Shown: positions 41,828-54,810 of the stretch, in pieces
Layout of the letters: each line of letters starts with the position of its first letter
Position numbering within the stretch: the first letter of the stretch is position 1
Assembly (NCBI GenBank): GCA_029339505.1
Contig: JAQISU010000251.1
Location: 2,270,001-2,334,000, forward strand
Reading direction: 5' to 3'
Source of the DNA: Unio delphinus
Taxonomy: Eukaryota; Mollusca; Bivalvia; Unionida; Unionidae
Length of the DNA: 64,000 nt
Notes under the pieces: model-generated
The model's input: only the letters and a program-made list of their open reading frames with translations
Database searches by the model: none
Told to the model about the DNA's origin: nothing
Program-made: the position numbers and the translations under genes

Positions 41828-44800
41828 ATTGGAGTTGAAGAGGCTGGAATTTCAGGAAAGGGAGAAAGAAAAACAATTACAACATGAAATTAAAATGAAA
41901 GAATTAGAGCTGGCAAGTGAAAAACTCCGTCATACTTCAAATTCTAATTTAAATTTTGATAGAACAAGGAATATTAAATTAGTGCCCCCTTTCAGAGAAG
42001 AAGAAGTAGACAAATACTTCATTCGTTTTGAGAAAGTTGCTGAAAATTTAAAGTGGCCAAGAGAATATTGGACCATGTTATTACAATGTGTAATTACTGG
42101 TAAGGCTAGTGAGATCTACACTTCACTGTCTGTTCAGCAAAGTGGTGATTATGACGTAGTTAAAGAATGCATTTTAAGAGGTTATGAGTTAGTTCCTGAA
42201 GCTTATAGACAAAAATTTAGAAATTACAGAAAAGAAGCTGGACAAACTCATGTCGAATTTGCTAGACAAAAGAGCAATTGTTTGATAGATGGTGTTTAGC
42301 CAAGAAAGTCGAGCAAGATTATCAAAATCTCAAGCAAATTATATTAATTGAAGAGTTCAAAAACTGTGTCCATAATGATGTTAAAACTTATCTTGATGAG
42401 CATCAGATTGAAACCTTGGAAAATGCTGCTCGAGCTGCTGACGAATATTCTTTGACACATAAAGTTAATTTTGTTAACAAGACTTCTACTCAACAATTTA
42501 CTGGCAGAAAAGAATTTCCGCCTAATTTAAGCCCTTCTAAAACTCAAACTAACACAACTTTAAAAAATCAGACTTCAGAGAAGTTTGATTCTAGATCCTT
42601 GTCTCTTCCGACGTGTAACTTTTGCAAGAAAAAAGGACACGTTATTTCTGATTGCTACAAATTGAAAAATAGGCAACAGAATCAAGATAGACCAGTTCCA
42701 AATGCTCTTATTTACAAGAGGTCAAGGTCACAGTCATGTATTGAAAGCAATACATTTGTTGGGTCTAATAAATCCCAGTCTGATTTTGATATGGAGAATT
42801 ATGAACCATTCATATCGAAGGGTTCTGTATCACTTTTGGGTGATTCAGCCAATCCCACCCCTATTAAAATTTTAAGGGACACAGGAGCCTCTCAGAGTCT
42901 TTTATTATCAGGTATTTTGTCTTTATCTGAGAAGTCTTCTAATGAAAGTGTTCTTATTCATGGGTTGGAGTGCTGCTTTGTTAATGTTCCTCTCCATTGT
43001 GTAAATTTGTCATCAGACTTAGTGTCAGGACCTGTGACAATCGGAACAGTCTCGGTTTTACCTGTTGAGGGAATAGATTTATTGCTAGGCAACGATTTAG
43101 CTGGAGACAAGGTTGTGGTTAATCCACTTGTGACTGACAAGCCTAATTTGGATCAGAAAGTTGATCCAATTGAAAAAGAAATCCCTGATATATTTCAAGC
43201 TTGTACAGTTACTAGAGCTATGGTAAAGAAAGCTCTTGAGAATGAAGTTGAAAAGGGCAGTATTCCCTTCGTTGACATATGCATGGGTCAGACTTATGTT
43301 GTTGAGGGCAGTAATCCCTTATCTGATATCTGCGTGGGTCAGGCTTATGTTGAAAAAGCCAGTATACCTTCAACTGACGCTTGTAAAGGTCAGGTTTTTG
43401 ATGAGGTCACTTTTACTCTTGGTTTAGATCAATCAGAAAGTATTGATCATAGTGATCCTCTTTTGACAACTCATTCTCTTTATTCTAATCAAGGTGATGA
43501 TTTTGAGAGTGATGTTACAGAAGGCAGCATTCCTTCAACTGGCACTTGTATAGGTCAGGTTTTTGATGAGATCACTTTTACTCTTGGTTTAGATCAATCA
43601 GAAGGTATTGATCATAGTGATCCTCTTTTAATAACTCATTCTCTTAATCAGGGTGATAAACGACAGTCACTTGTCGTTGAACAGGAAAAAGATCCTGAGA
43701 TCTCCTGTTTGTTTCAAAGGGTCATAAATGAGACTGAAGTTACTGAAGTTCCTGTCTGTTATTTCATTAAAAATGGAATTCTTATGAGAAAATGGAGACC
43801 TTCTGAGGTACCTGCTGGTGATGAGTGGTCAGTGAACTATCAAATAGTAGTTCCAAAACCTTACAGACAGGAAATACTTACTCTGGCCCATGAAACTCCT
43901 TTGGTTGGTCATTTAGGGATTAATAAATGTATCACAAGATCTTGACTCACTTCTATTGGCCAGAAATCAAAAGTGATGTTGTCAAATATTGTAGATCTTG
44001 TCATGCTTGTCAAATGGTAGGAAAACCCAATCAGAAGATACTTAAGGCTCATTTGCAACCTATTCCTACGTTTGATGAAACATTCAGTGGAATTATGGTA
44101 GATTGTGTGGATTCCTTATCTAAGACCAAGTCAAGTAATCAATTAAAGTTAAAAATGAAGCTAAGGTTTGAAAGAACTGAAAGGGAGAGAACTTTTGAGT
44201 ATGATAATGGAGTTGTGTTACTCTTGTTCATTCTTCTTACTTTTCTTCAAATTAGATATTACAGCCCTTACAAAGTTAGGAAGAAAATGAATTAAGTTAT
44301 AGTATTAGTGCTCCTGGGATCTAAATTAATTATAGAAGTACCAGTATATTGAAAGAGATAGCCATGTTAAATATGTAATTAATTTAGTTGTACCAGTCCC
44401 TCTTAGTGAAGGAATATCATCAGGATTCGACTGATATTGGAGCTACGAATTGTTGGAATTCAGAAATTGTAAAAAAAATCTAGACCAGAAACTTTCACAG
44501 TTGCAAGTGAAAGAAAGAAATGAACTGAAAGTTATTATTATATGAGCACTTATGTCCAGATATTCTTGCCAGGACAAACAAAATTTTCATGACATTGAGA
44601 TTGAGAATTCCATGCAGGATGAGTCCACTCAAACAGGAATATTTGAAAAAGGAAATTCAATATTTGCTGGAGAATGATTTTATCAAGCCCAGTAAAAGTG
44701 ATTGGAGTTCACTATGCATATTTGTTCCTAAACCAGATAAAACTCTCCGTATGTGTACTGATTAAAGGAAGGTGAACAGAGTGACAAAAACAGATTCATT

Positions 44801-47620
44801 CCCATTAACAAGAAGTGACTATTCTATTGATAAAATTGGGAATGCCAAGTACGTCACCAAATTTTGACCTTCTGAAAGGATTTTGGCAGATTTCACTACG
44901 GAAAGAGCAAAGGAAAACTCAATATTGCGACTCCAAAAGGACTCTACCAATATAAAGAAAGTCCATTTCAACGTCTCATAAAAATGTTCATCTCTGGTCT
45001 AGAGATTTGTGACGTCATCATTTACAACGACACCTGGCGAGAACATCTAGCAACAATTCGATAATTCTTTAACAGACTCACTAATGTATGTTTGACAATT
45101 AATTTGTATAAAAGTGAGTTCTGTTGTGCTTGTGTGCTTTTCCAAGGACATTTAGTGGGACATGGACAAGTTAAAAGGTTGAGGCTATTTCTTGATAAAA
45201 TAATTGTATACACTCTTTCCCGTGTATAATTCATTATATTGTGTAATTTTTAATTTCAGATGTAAATTGGTTTGTGATAAAAAGAAAGTTTTATCATATA
45301 AACCTTTCTTTTTATTTTATGGGGGAAGGTATTACGGCTATTGGATTTAATTTATTTATTTTTTAATTGTTAAACCCAAATTTATTATTTAGGATTTAAT
45401 ATTCATTAATTGGGAAATTGTTCTAGAAAATTCAGCTTAATCACTTTCTGTAAATAGGCTGACTTAGATTGTAAACAAGTTTTGACCTTGGCTTACAATA
45501 GTCTAGTTCCTGACCTTGCTTTAGACATTGTCAACAGGTCTTCAATTTCATTGGTTAATTTTAGGGACAACATTTTTATTTTTAGTTCTTAGGGGTAAGA
45601 AAATCTAGAGTATGTGATTTTTAGGGAAGGTAGTGACCTTCCATGACCTTCTATCAATTTCTAGAAAAGCGCGTGATCACTTGTTTACTTCAGAAAAACA
45701 ATATATATAGCTGTATTTTAGAAGCTGATAGTAGTAGAATATAATTTGGGCTTATTTTTAAGAAGTTGTGTATTTTCTGTTAGAGTTTAATATCTTGTTC
45801 TGGACTGTGTCAATTCGTTGGAAAAGAAGAATTATTCTATTTATCTGGAAAAGGACATATGTTTCATAATTTCATCTGGATGATTTAAAAACAAGAACTG
45901 CATCACGTGACATTGTCAGCCATTTTGGATTATTACATTGTCAAGATTCGAACCTGGAACTATTAGAACATTTATTTATCAGGACTTGAAATTCCATTAG
46001 TGGATTATTTTGTGAATTCTATATTTGTTGGATTTGATTCTCTAAAACCGTAAGTTTATTTATTTTATGAAAATAATTGTACTTAATAAATTCATTGTTA
46101 AAGTTATACAAGCTTGTTAGTTTTCATTCTTTCTGTGTTGCTGCTTATTCGAGCCTAAGCACGTAACACTACAAAGAAACTATCTGTACTAATAGATACA
46201 TAAATTCAGTTTCTTAAAATTTTATTAATTAACATACCATAAATTAATTAGTTAATAAATTTAATAATTCTTGGGTAATACTGAGTCTTTAGGGAATTTG
46301 TACAATATTTTTGCTTTGTTTATTATGTAAATCTTATATAAGGATAATGGCTTTTTAAAAAAAAACACTTGAAGAATTTTAATGTTATCATGGGCTGTAA
46401 TATGTTAAGATATTGAATTAAGTCCAATTCTTTTAAATCAATTGCAATGATTGTATTAGACTTGTTTCCAAATATTAAATTTATTACTTTCAGATATAGA
46501 TTCTTTGCGTCTTCCCTGCATCCACATCAATGCTATTAAAGCTGTGTTTAATGAACTACCAGTTTATACAAGTTTAAGCACAGAAGGTAATTAATAGTAA
46601 ACTTTTTCTGAAATTGTTAAGAAGGTTCAGGAACCCTGGCTGGCAAAGTGGTCAAAAGCACTCACTGTTACAGGTCACTGTCATCTCACCTCTTTCTGTG
46701 TGGGTTTGAGTCTCAGGCATCGTCAACACAGGCACACGAGAAAGCTTCTAAGTAGCTTCTCAGTGGTTTGTTGACTCTTCCGTGTGTTCTCTAGGTTCTT
46801 CCTACAGCAGTTATACTGGCCTGCATAGCCTTTCATATACTGCAAAATGGCATTAAACCATGCAATGTGTGGCTTTTGTTTATTATATCAGTCATTTTAC
46901 AAAACTGATTTTTCATCATGTTTCAGATGTGTTGAAGAAATTAGATTGAAATTTTTTAATAATATATTTCACTTACATGTTTCACCCTGGGGATGAAATA
47001 TAAATGTTACTCACTCAAATCAAGCAAAGTTTCTTGTTCTTTTTTAATCAAACATATTGGCTAGCAAGGTTGATTATATATCAATGGCATTTTACTTGAT
47101 ATTACTTGATGTCCATGGTTTTATTGTTTGTGTTCTGCTGTGTTTTGTGATTATTAGCACAGAAAATATAAACAGTTATATAATTCTCCTTCCCAGTTCA
47201 AAGAAATATGTGACATTAACAACAACAAATAATTCACTTTGTTGGAATTTAAGTTTGCTTTGGACAGAAGGTGTCCATAAATACCACTTGGCCATGTAAG
47301 TCTCTAAGAATACCTGGCTCCTGTGAATTGTCACAATTATTGTACATGGAAAATTCAGTACTCTACAGACTATTGTAACATAAACCCTTATGTTTTTGTT
47401 TCAGTTGAAATTTATGAATATTATTGAACAGTTTCAATGACTAGCTTACCAATACTCACAAAAGATTGAAACTATTCAACTCATTTGATAACATTTATTT
47501 GACACTGATACTTTTGTAACATTCTCTATATATGCTTTCAGATGATCATGCTTACTTTGAGCAGTCCTTCAGGGAATCTGATGCAATTATTCTGCATTCT
47601 ATTAAATTGCTGATTATAAT
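38017..47620 (+). CDS. Host-type multi-exon gene, upstream exons
   Basis: Exons bounded by consensus splice sites: 38,017-38,190 (EMYRDPVALDGT...), 38,458-38,616 (TFIIGDISIAPDGEDEGW...), 40,080-40,142 (VNFLGHAAFCN...), 46,494-46,586 (DSLRLPCIHINAIKAVF...) and 47,542-~47,620 (DDHAYFEQSFRES...). The first two join in phase 0, and exons 3-4 and 4-5 join in phase 1 with open frames, which supports a real transcript. Exons 2 and 3 do not join in phase, so an exon is missing or miscalled between them. A Gypsy element lies in the intron between exons 3 and 4. I do not recognise the protein; it may be the N-terminal part of the cysteine-cluster gene downstream. Confidence 0.45.
38617..40079. other. 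Intronic DNA with a SINE-like repeat
   Basis: No firm exon was found. The segment 39,540-39,800 resembles the SINE-like repeat at 46.63 kb (shared tactcac, gaccact and cctccaacag-type blocks) but is diverged. The rest is AT-rich. Confidence 0.4.
40377..41215 (+). repeat. 5' LTR of the intronic Gypsy element
   Basis: It starts TGTTACGG and ends CGTAACA. By eye it differs from the 3' LTR at about 10 of 839 positions. The following ttggtggctatcgtccgag (41,222 on) is in the position of a primer binding site. Confidence 0.9.
41340..42299 (+). pseudogene. Gag, first part (intronic Gypsy element)
   Basis: The 319-codon ORF starts shortly after the LTR and leader. An N-terminal domain (KVEIFLSNPTQEQ, DELVQLARKYDL) precedes a long charged coiled coil encoded by a GA-rich stretch (41,635-41,840). 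A gag core follows (PPFREEEVDKYFIRFEKVAEN). A one-base frameshift near 42,277 ends the ORF; the next frame continues with FDRWCLAKKV, so gag and the rest were one reading frame. Confidence 0.8.
42278..43945 (+). pseudogene. Gag end, protease and integrase zinc module (intronic Gypsy element)
   Basis: The 555-codon ORF continues gag (ILIEEFKNCVHNDVKTYLDE), then a CCHC knuckle CNFCKKKGHVISDC, then the retropepsin site LRDTGASQS. The stretch between protease and integrase has repeats of the type STDACKGQVFDE. It ends with the start of the integrase zinc module (LAHETPLVGHLG). A frameshift at ~43,930 moves the rest to the next ORF. Confidence 0.8.
43240..43645. repeat. Internal repeats between protease and integrase
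   Basis: A short unit (GSIPxxDxCxGQ, ~66 bp) occurs about four times. A longer ~165-bp unit containing GQVFDEVTFTLGLDQSE occurs twice, at ~43,385 and ~43,550, with high DNA identity. This spacer is not needed for known enzyme activities. Confidence 0.7.
43927..44295 (+). pseudogene. Integrase start, core deleted (intronic Gypsy element)
   Basis: The 122-codon ORF has HFYWPEIKSDVVKYC and CHACQMVGKPNQ, completing the zinc module, then FSGIMVDCVDSL with the first catalytic Asp. After SLSKTKSSNQ the family core with the second Asp and Glu is missing. The sequence runs into an unrelated hydrophobic segment and stops. The integrase is therefore inactive. Confidence 0.75.
44560..45190 (+). pseudogene. 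Reverse transcriptase remnant (intronic Gypsy element)
   Basis: Frames show EYLKKEIQYLLENDFIKPSKS, VPKPDKTLRMCTD, RKVNRVTKTDSFPLTR and KYVTKF, the finger and palm of Ty3/Gypsy RT, interrupted by stops. The catalytic YxDD region is damaged: ISGLEICDVIIYNDTW lacks the expected YLDD. RNase H is missing. The fragment shows that RT lay downstream of integrase. Confidence 0.75.
45330..46168 (+). repeat. 3' LTR of the intronic Gypsy element
   Basis: It is preceded by the polypurine tract gggggaagg (45,321-45,329) and starts TATTACGG, with one change in the terminal TG relative to the 5' LTR. The end CGTAACA is followed by ctac, the target duplication. Confidence 0.9.
46629..46868 (+). repeat. tRNA-derived SINE-like repeat
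   Basis: The head has an A-box-like tggcaaagtggt and a B-box-like gggtttgagtct about 60 bp apart. The body has ctaggttcttcctacagcag, reminiscent of the central domain shared by molluscan SINEs. A diverged copy lies at 39,540-39,800 and a reverse copy at about 55,510-55,690. Confidence 0.5.
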
Positions 47621-48501
47621 TTGTGTCATTATTTCATGTGTCTGCAGTCATTTTAATTTAATGTTTTTTATACTTTTTTTGGTACATGTTAATTTTTTCT
47701 GTCATATTATTTGTTTTCTTCATTTCCAGTTTTTGTTTGTGTAGGTTTTAAATCATTATGTTTGTGTTCCATTCTCACAGTTTCATAAAGTACTTACATG
47801 CTGCAGCCTTAAAATGAAACTCCACCATTTATTATTTTCATGACATGATGCATCATTTGAGCTTAAGGCTCACTTTTACATTTTACAAACCAATTAAGAG
47901 AGTTTACAATAACATTGGTAACAGTTATTTATATTCCAAAGACCATTATGAAGAACAAATAATCTATTCTGTCTTAAATCTTTAGATATTAATAATGATG
48001 TAATTTGACCGGAGTACAAAATAGTTTAGTGACAATTAATTTTTATGCCATGAGATTATTACACATTACATATTTTCAGTTTATTATGTTGTATTAGCAT
48101 GAATAACAATAGGCATGTAATGAATGAATCTATGGAAACTAAATGATTGTCAATGTTAAGAAAGAATTATGTAGAATGGTTTCTTTGACATTATAATCAT
48201 ACTACTTGACAAATTTGCAATTACTCATTGTGAACTCAATTCGTCACATATTGTATTATTTCATTCTGAATTCCATATTAAGCACAAGTTATCTGATGTA
48301 GTATATCCAGATAATCCAGTCTCTGTTTTGTTGCAGTTATTTAGCTGAGCTTCAAATATAGCTATTACTTTTTTAATAATATATTTATTGTGTGAAGCTA
48401 TGCAAGAGATTTTTTTTGCTCCGAACTGTTTTGCAGTTCATGTACCGTTACATGGTTATGCTGTAATAACAGTCAGAAACAAGTCACTGTTCTGCCTTCA
48501 G

Positions 48502-51101
48502 TGTAAGTGCACCTGTGCACAGGGTGGAGAACCTTATTACTGACAGTTTGGACAAAGACATGCCATATAGTGTGGATCGTATACTTGAACTGTTGGCGTA
48601 TGAACCATACTACAGACAGTACATGCTAAAAGCAGTATCTAGTAGGACAATTCCGTTTAGCCCAGATGAAAATATAAAAACAAAACTATGGCAAAATCCA
48701 AAGAATTTATTTTCTGCAGTGGATGGTATCCTTCAAGCCATACCATTAGATTTACATTGCCCTAAATGCAGTGGTCAACTCCATACCGAGTACATAGCTG
48801 AAATTAAGCAGTCCACACTCTTCACAAAATATGGTTGTATGCATGTACAGTGTAAGTATTAACAAAAGGTAATTAATTGTTATTCAGATGTGTAACTGTT
48901 ACCTGTATATTTTATTTTGCAGCTTGAATATCATGCATACAAAATTGCTTATACACCTAAGGAAAAGACTGCACACAAATATTATCAGGACATCTCAGAG
49001 TTGATGGACATTCTGTTGGAATTGAATTATTAGCTAAGCAACTCAAATTACAAAAATACTGTCTCTTCAAAGATTAACTGAAGGATCAATAAAATCATGA
49101 ATTGTGAATCATTTGTCTTTTTCTTCAAAACTACAGGTTTTATTCCATGTGAATTGGTTTTAGATTCACAATCATAAGAACAGTGTAATCTCATTTATAT
49201 AAAGATTTTGCATTCAGAAACCATTCTTTGAAAAATTTGTAAACTGCATGTTTATCAAGCACGTCCTTGATGCCAGTTTTTGTCAACAACTCACCTCAAA
49301 TCTTATTTTATGTAATTATGCCTATGGATTGTGTTGTTTGCATGGAAGGATATAATTGTCATAGATCACCTTTCAAAATAGAGTTAAAAATGAATCTCCT
49401 TTCATTTATTCACCATTTGAATTGTAGTGATTTAAAAAAAAATCATCTTCCAATAAAGTTAATGATGGCACCTTTTGATAATAACAGTACCACGATAATT
49501 GAATAGTAATAATATTATTTCAATAGTTCCAATTCAGTCTGTGAACAATATCCAGATATTCCAAATATATTAAACTCCTTAACATGATATTTACAACAGA
49601 ATAACCTCCCTATGTTTCAGTATTATTTCCTTCATGGTGAAAATATCTTGTCAGTAAGCTTGTGTGACCAGTTTTGAAAAATAAATCTACAAAAACTCAC
49701 ATTGAATATGAAATGAAATGTAGTGTTCTAATTCCATATTCTTACTTGACAATACTTGTTTGAATATGTGAAAGATATGTAAGATATATGTTCTAAGGCT
49801 GTTATATAATAGCACCAATTAGAACCAAAGTAGTTAGAAATAATTTGATTATTGTAACAAAAACTCAGTGTATGTTTTTATATGCAGTGTATATGCTTTT
49901 ATATGCAGTGAAATTATTAATGCTGACTTACATAGTCATTTACATATATTGGGCTAACAAAACTGTAGCTTTGTTTTGTGTGATCATTTGTTATCAGATG
50001 ATATTATTAATGTTAAATTACAATTGAGCAATAGAGACAGTTTCAGTGGTGTAACTATCTCACAATTGGCCCCACAGGTATCTTTTTGTACTGGCCCCTA
50101 CCGCCTTTACTGTCAATTTTTTTCTTCCTGGTTGAGCCAGGCCCCCAGATTGATTGGGTCCCACATCATGACTGTACCTGCTACCACTGTAGTTATGCCA
50201 CTTGATTGTTATTATTATCTTATAACACACTGACCTTGGCTTCATTCAGTCTTTCATTTTTTGGTTTTCAGGCTATTTCAGATTGTGCTCAATTCCAGAT
50301 TATGATGGAAAGCTTCAGTTTGATGGGCAAACAGAATGTGTACTCAATATGGGACGTTTCCTTGTACATTATGATGTGTTGAGAGATTTCATACTCCAGT
50401 TTCTTTATTCTAGGTACATAATGCTGGGTCAAAATTATCTATATGTTTGATATTTGAGGCATTCTTATCCATTTTATTGGCAAATTAAGAAAACATCTGT
50501 ACTTTGACACTAAGGTGCTGGCATGGTCATAAGGAATAAATATTTTCTCTCATTAAGCGCTTCTATATCAGACCAAAATAAGATTTTTACTCAAGGGCAT
50601 TGAGTCGTAATATTTATTTACTGCTCATATTTCAAGACAGCATATAAAATATGTATTTATGCTATATACATTATATGGAAATAATTTTATATTTGGATTT
50701 TCTCATTTTTATTTAGTGTTGCATTCTGGGCATTATAATATAACCCAGTGGTAATATATTTCCAAGCATGATGAAAATATGTTCACATTTTAAATTGTTG
50801 ATCTTGATTTATAAATATTGATTATTGATTTCTAATTGCTACCTAAGAATTTGTATGATTTCATACATGTTTGTTGCACACTTAATTAACAATGTTGTTT
50901 CCTAAATTTGTAATATTTACTTAGTCAAACATTTTTTCTTCAGGTGTACCATGTATGCATTTTACAGTGTGTGGGATTTGCATCAGCAGGATGCTGGCAA
51001 TATTGACTTTTGTAAAATGTTTCTTTACACATACTTTAGATTGAGCTGGTTTTCATTTATTAGTCTATTAGATGTCAACTATGAAGATGGATTGCATTGA
51101 T
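48502..51101 (+). CDS. Host-type exons with a CxC5-like cysteine cluster (KDZ-associated)
   Basis: Exon 48,502-48,851 (VENLITDSLDK..., LHCPKCSGQLHTEYI, YGCMHVQ) ends with the donor gtaagt in phase 1. It joins exon 50,270-50,413 (YFRLCSIPDYDGK, ECVLNMGRFLVHYDVLRDF) to make a Cys codon, and this joins in phase 2 to exon 50,944-51,101 (CTMYAFYSVWDLHQQ), which stays open to a TGA at ~51,100. The CPKC pair, further cysteines and the VLNMGRF segment resemble cysteine clusters found next to KDZ transposase domains. An alternative last exon at 48,923-49,033 ends in TAG with aataaa at 49,088. These exons may be one gene with the KDZ exons at 59.4 kb. Confidence 0.45.
50045..50202. mobile_element. MITE-like element with 15-bp inverted ends
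   Basis: The ends agtggtgtaactat and tagttatgccact are near-perfect inverted repeats around ~130 bp with no coding sequence. It lies in the intron between exons 48,502-48,851 and 50,270-50,413. Target duplication is not clear, so the superfamily is open. Confidence 0.45.
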
Positions 51102-53053
51102 AATCTTTCCAAGATGTGCATGACTTACACTGCATCCTAAATATAAAAAGATCAAAATACCAAATTTACTTTACTAAAACATATTTGATTCAAACAGGTA
51201 ATAAATAATATGTTAGCAAATGTATATCTGCATATGTCAAGTCTTACCTGTCCATACAAAATTATTTCAGGAGAAAGCCTATTACAAGTATATTTGATGA
51301 TTTAGCAGAAAATTGGGTTACTAGTTGCAATGAATTAAGAACACTGAATTACGAACATCAATGATGTGAACATCTGTAAGCCAATCAAATGTGCATGTGT
51401 AATTTGTGTTTTTAAAGTAGATTCAACAATTTTTCAGTCATATCGCTGTGATGCCTATATTGTGGCAGTTTAAGGCTAACCTCTTAATGCTGAGCACATA
51501 GCAAGTCAACTAACAGTAACTTTTATATAAGCCAATGGTATGACTCAGCCAGGATTCAAACCCATGACCTCTCATGTCAGATGGTTGCTCTGGGCACTAG
51601 GCAACCAGAGCAGTAAGTCAATGAAGTTAAGAACACTGAAAGGAGAGGAATAAAACTCACAAAGAATCATGACTTTATTGCACAGAAACACATAATAAAA
51701 TTAAAGTATTGTTTGATTTAAAAAGACATAATCTGTGTTACAGATTTTAGATTTATAATAGCATTGAAAAAGATAAGATTCATTGGATGCATGACAAAAT
51801 CATATTTTGTCCAATGTCAAACATTTTTCTTCACTGATCAAAAGAAATGAACATTTTCTCTTATAGCAACATTGACTGTGTCATATATATATTTTCATAT
51901 TGTTGTATTCTATAAGTATGGTATAATAACAAAGATACACTAAATCATTTGAAGTTTACTTCACAACAAAATGCAAAAACAATGGTAAAAAACATACAGC
52001 ATGTTTGCATATGGGCCTACCACACCAAAACAGAATAGGAAAAGTGCACAACCCATGCATAAGCTGATCCATAAGTAGTCCAGCTGTACTGAAAATCTTG
52101 TTATTGCTAATCGGAGTGGATAGTCATACCAACATGGAAATGCAGTACAAGAAGTACTAGGAGTTCAGGTAAGGTATGTGATATCATTTTGGGTGAACTA
52201 CAACAATATATGCCATTGGCAAAGAAGAAAACATACAAATCTTCAAATTTGGACCATGTCCCACAAATATGGCAACCTTCCTTCTGACACAGCTTTCTTT
52301 TTTTTTCTAAATTATTTGGTTTATACACACAATTACAATGTAATGTGAAATAAGATACTTATCTGAACAAAACTCAGCAAACCATGCATGCATGCAATAC
52401 AATATAACTGACTGGCATGAAAGGCTGAAATAAAAGACATAATTACACATAAACATTGGGATGAATAAACTATAGACACGTATGCCAATTAAATATGTCA
52501 AATAAAGTGTTACGAGTCTTATCATCAAAGGTCTCTAATTAAAGCTAACTGTCTTTGATCTTAGTGAGTTTGAGCAACTGTTTCAGCCAACAACTGTTTG
52601 AAATGTTAACACATATTTTCATGCTTAATTACAGCAGCTGGCCTAATAAAAAGTCTCATATTTCACAATCACATGTTATGCTTTGGATGCAAGTTAAAGG
52701 AACTACTAATAATTTATCAAAACTGTGACAGACAATGATAGGAGAATCAGTGATGATGTAAAACACATTAGGGATTGGAGTGAGCATACAGTAATCTTGT
52801 GTTGAACCTTTTATGTTATTACTTTGTTAGGTTTGCTAAATAGCTACACCAAATAATGGTATTTTGATAGCAAACTAGTACTGTTAATAATAAGGCATAA
52901 AAATAATAATGATACTATTACTGCTACTACTACTAATAATGCAAATGCTATTCAGTTTATTGTGCATGCATTTGTCATGCACCTAAAAAAAATTATATAT
53001 AGTAAAACCTGCATTCAATGGTCAGTGTGTGTCTGCTGTAGTAAGGCTTGACA

Positions 53054-53137
<84 letters not shown>

Positions 53138-54810
53138 GGAGAGAGAGCAAACAGAATTGAAATTGTTATCACTGGATTTTACAGAGCAATGCAGGATAAT
53201 ACAAGTAGATGCTTTATGAAATGAATACGGTACATAATATTATCAGACATATTAGAGCTCTTTTTACTTGGTACTCTACAAAGATGTGAACCTTTCACTG
53301 TAGGTCAACATAAAAAATCCACATATCATCACAGCCCTATATATAGACACATTTCTGGGTCAAAATCAGATCGAAATTGTGAACTCATCTCTGTTAACTT
53401 ATTAAGACAATTTGATGTCAAATCACCTAATACAAATTATATATTTCACTGATTATTGAACTTTAACAATATTAGTATCATCTTACAGAGAAATCAGAGA
53501 TGTAGACCTTTGAGTGATAACTAGTAACAGCTAAAAGGCAGTTAAATACTCTAGACTATAACAAAACTGAGAAAAACAGGTGGTACGGTAGCCTGTCTGC
53601 ACTTACATTCATGCATTACAAAACATTCCAAACAATTGCTGCATATTGAATACATATACCTTTTCGTCTCTTATGAGGGGAAAATTCTGGCCTATAAATA
53701 GAATTCCCCCAAAAATCTTGATTGACTCCATGCTTGAAAGAAACTAGTATTGAAAGTAAATTATAGCTGTTGAGAAAATTACATGATTTCTCAGATAAAT
53801 AATAATAAAAGATTTTAAATATATGGTACAAAATACTGTGGCTGAGTTAAAATCTATAATAGTCTTTACTACAATGAAAGAATCATTTGTAATGGTTTGA
53901 GAGATGGCTCATGAAACATAAAATGATAATGCTCAAACTGTAGCAGCAGAAATTCTGGAGCCAAAAAGGACATATCATTTGCTTTATTTCATAATTATGT
54001 ATATAACTGTTTTCTTTCTTGCTATGACATGTGTGTCAATGAACATTTTTGGCCATCATTTTTCAAATCAACGTGTTAAAGAAAATTGGGGAAAATGGTC
54101 TCTTCTGTTTCAATATGGTTAATTTGATTTGTTATGTCAAGTATAACATATAACATGAAAAATGGCTAAAACACCCATGACATGAACAATAACAAGTACA
54201 ACTATGGGTATTGATAAGTTGATAGCGAGAATGGGGTGGGGTTGGAGGGGGCGGTATATTTGAGGTATGGAATCCACCGCGCAAATTGCCTACAGAAATG
54301 TCATAGTCAGAACTCAGGTGTCTTCTGTGGTCAATGGACATGTCACTGTTAACCATACTGTGGTTTCACCTGGTCTTCCATTGGTAGCAGCCAGGTGTTT
54401 CATAACCATGCAGTGGTTACAACCTGCCTTCAACTATGTGTGTGTGTCTGTATGCACAACAATTTTTAAAAATACCACCATATAAAGGAAGAAGCTTTAT
54501 CAAAACAAAATTCAATAAAGTAGCAATATCTGATTACACAAATGTTGCTCATTATCAATAATTATTACGGTAAGCATTATTTATTTCCCGTTTTATTAAT
54601 TCCCACTACATGCCAATTAGCATGTGATGTAAAGCGATATAATGTACCATTAGAACATGTCTACCATTAGAAGAAATATAACAAAATACAATGTCATTAA
54701 TGCCATGGACAATTGACAAATGCACCTGAATAAACTCTATGAAAAATTGCAAAAAATTATACAAGCAACTTATGGATTACTTAAAAATTTCATTCTACAA
54801 CCTACCTAAT
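51102..54810. other. AT-rich host DNA with SINE-like and simple repeats
   Basis: No convincing exon was found. A reverse tRNA-like head with ggattcaaaccc (B box complement) lies at about 51,545-51,610 next to a repeat body from ~51,415, and the body recurs at ~57,690. A CT/TA/GA palindrome lies at 53,053-53,150. Confidence 0.45.
53053..53150. repeat. Palindromic microsatellite (CT)n(TA)n(GA)n
   Basis: A run of about 18 CT units is followed by about seven TA units and about 17 GA units. The whole ~95 bp is nearly self-complementary and could fold into one long hairpin. Confidence 0.9.

Larger units (their letters stand above)
40377..46168 (+). mobile_element. Ty3/Gypsy LTR element, internally deleted, Gmr1-like order
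   Basis: Two direct 839-bp LTRs flank a 4.1-kb interior, with a 4-bp target duplication ctac at 40,373-40,376 and 46,169-46,172. Order inside is gag, protease, integrase start, then RT remnant, so RT follows integrase. The integrase core is almost entirely deleted and the RT piece has several stops and lacks an intact YxDD. It lies in an intron of the host-type gene, same strand. Confidence 0.88.
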
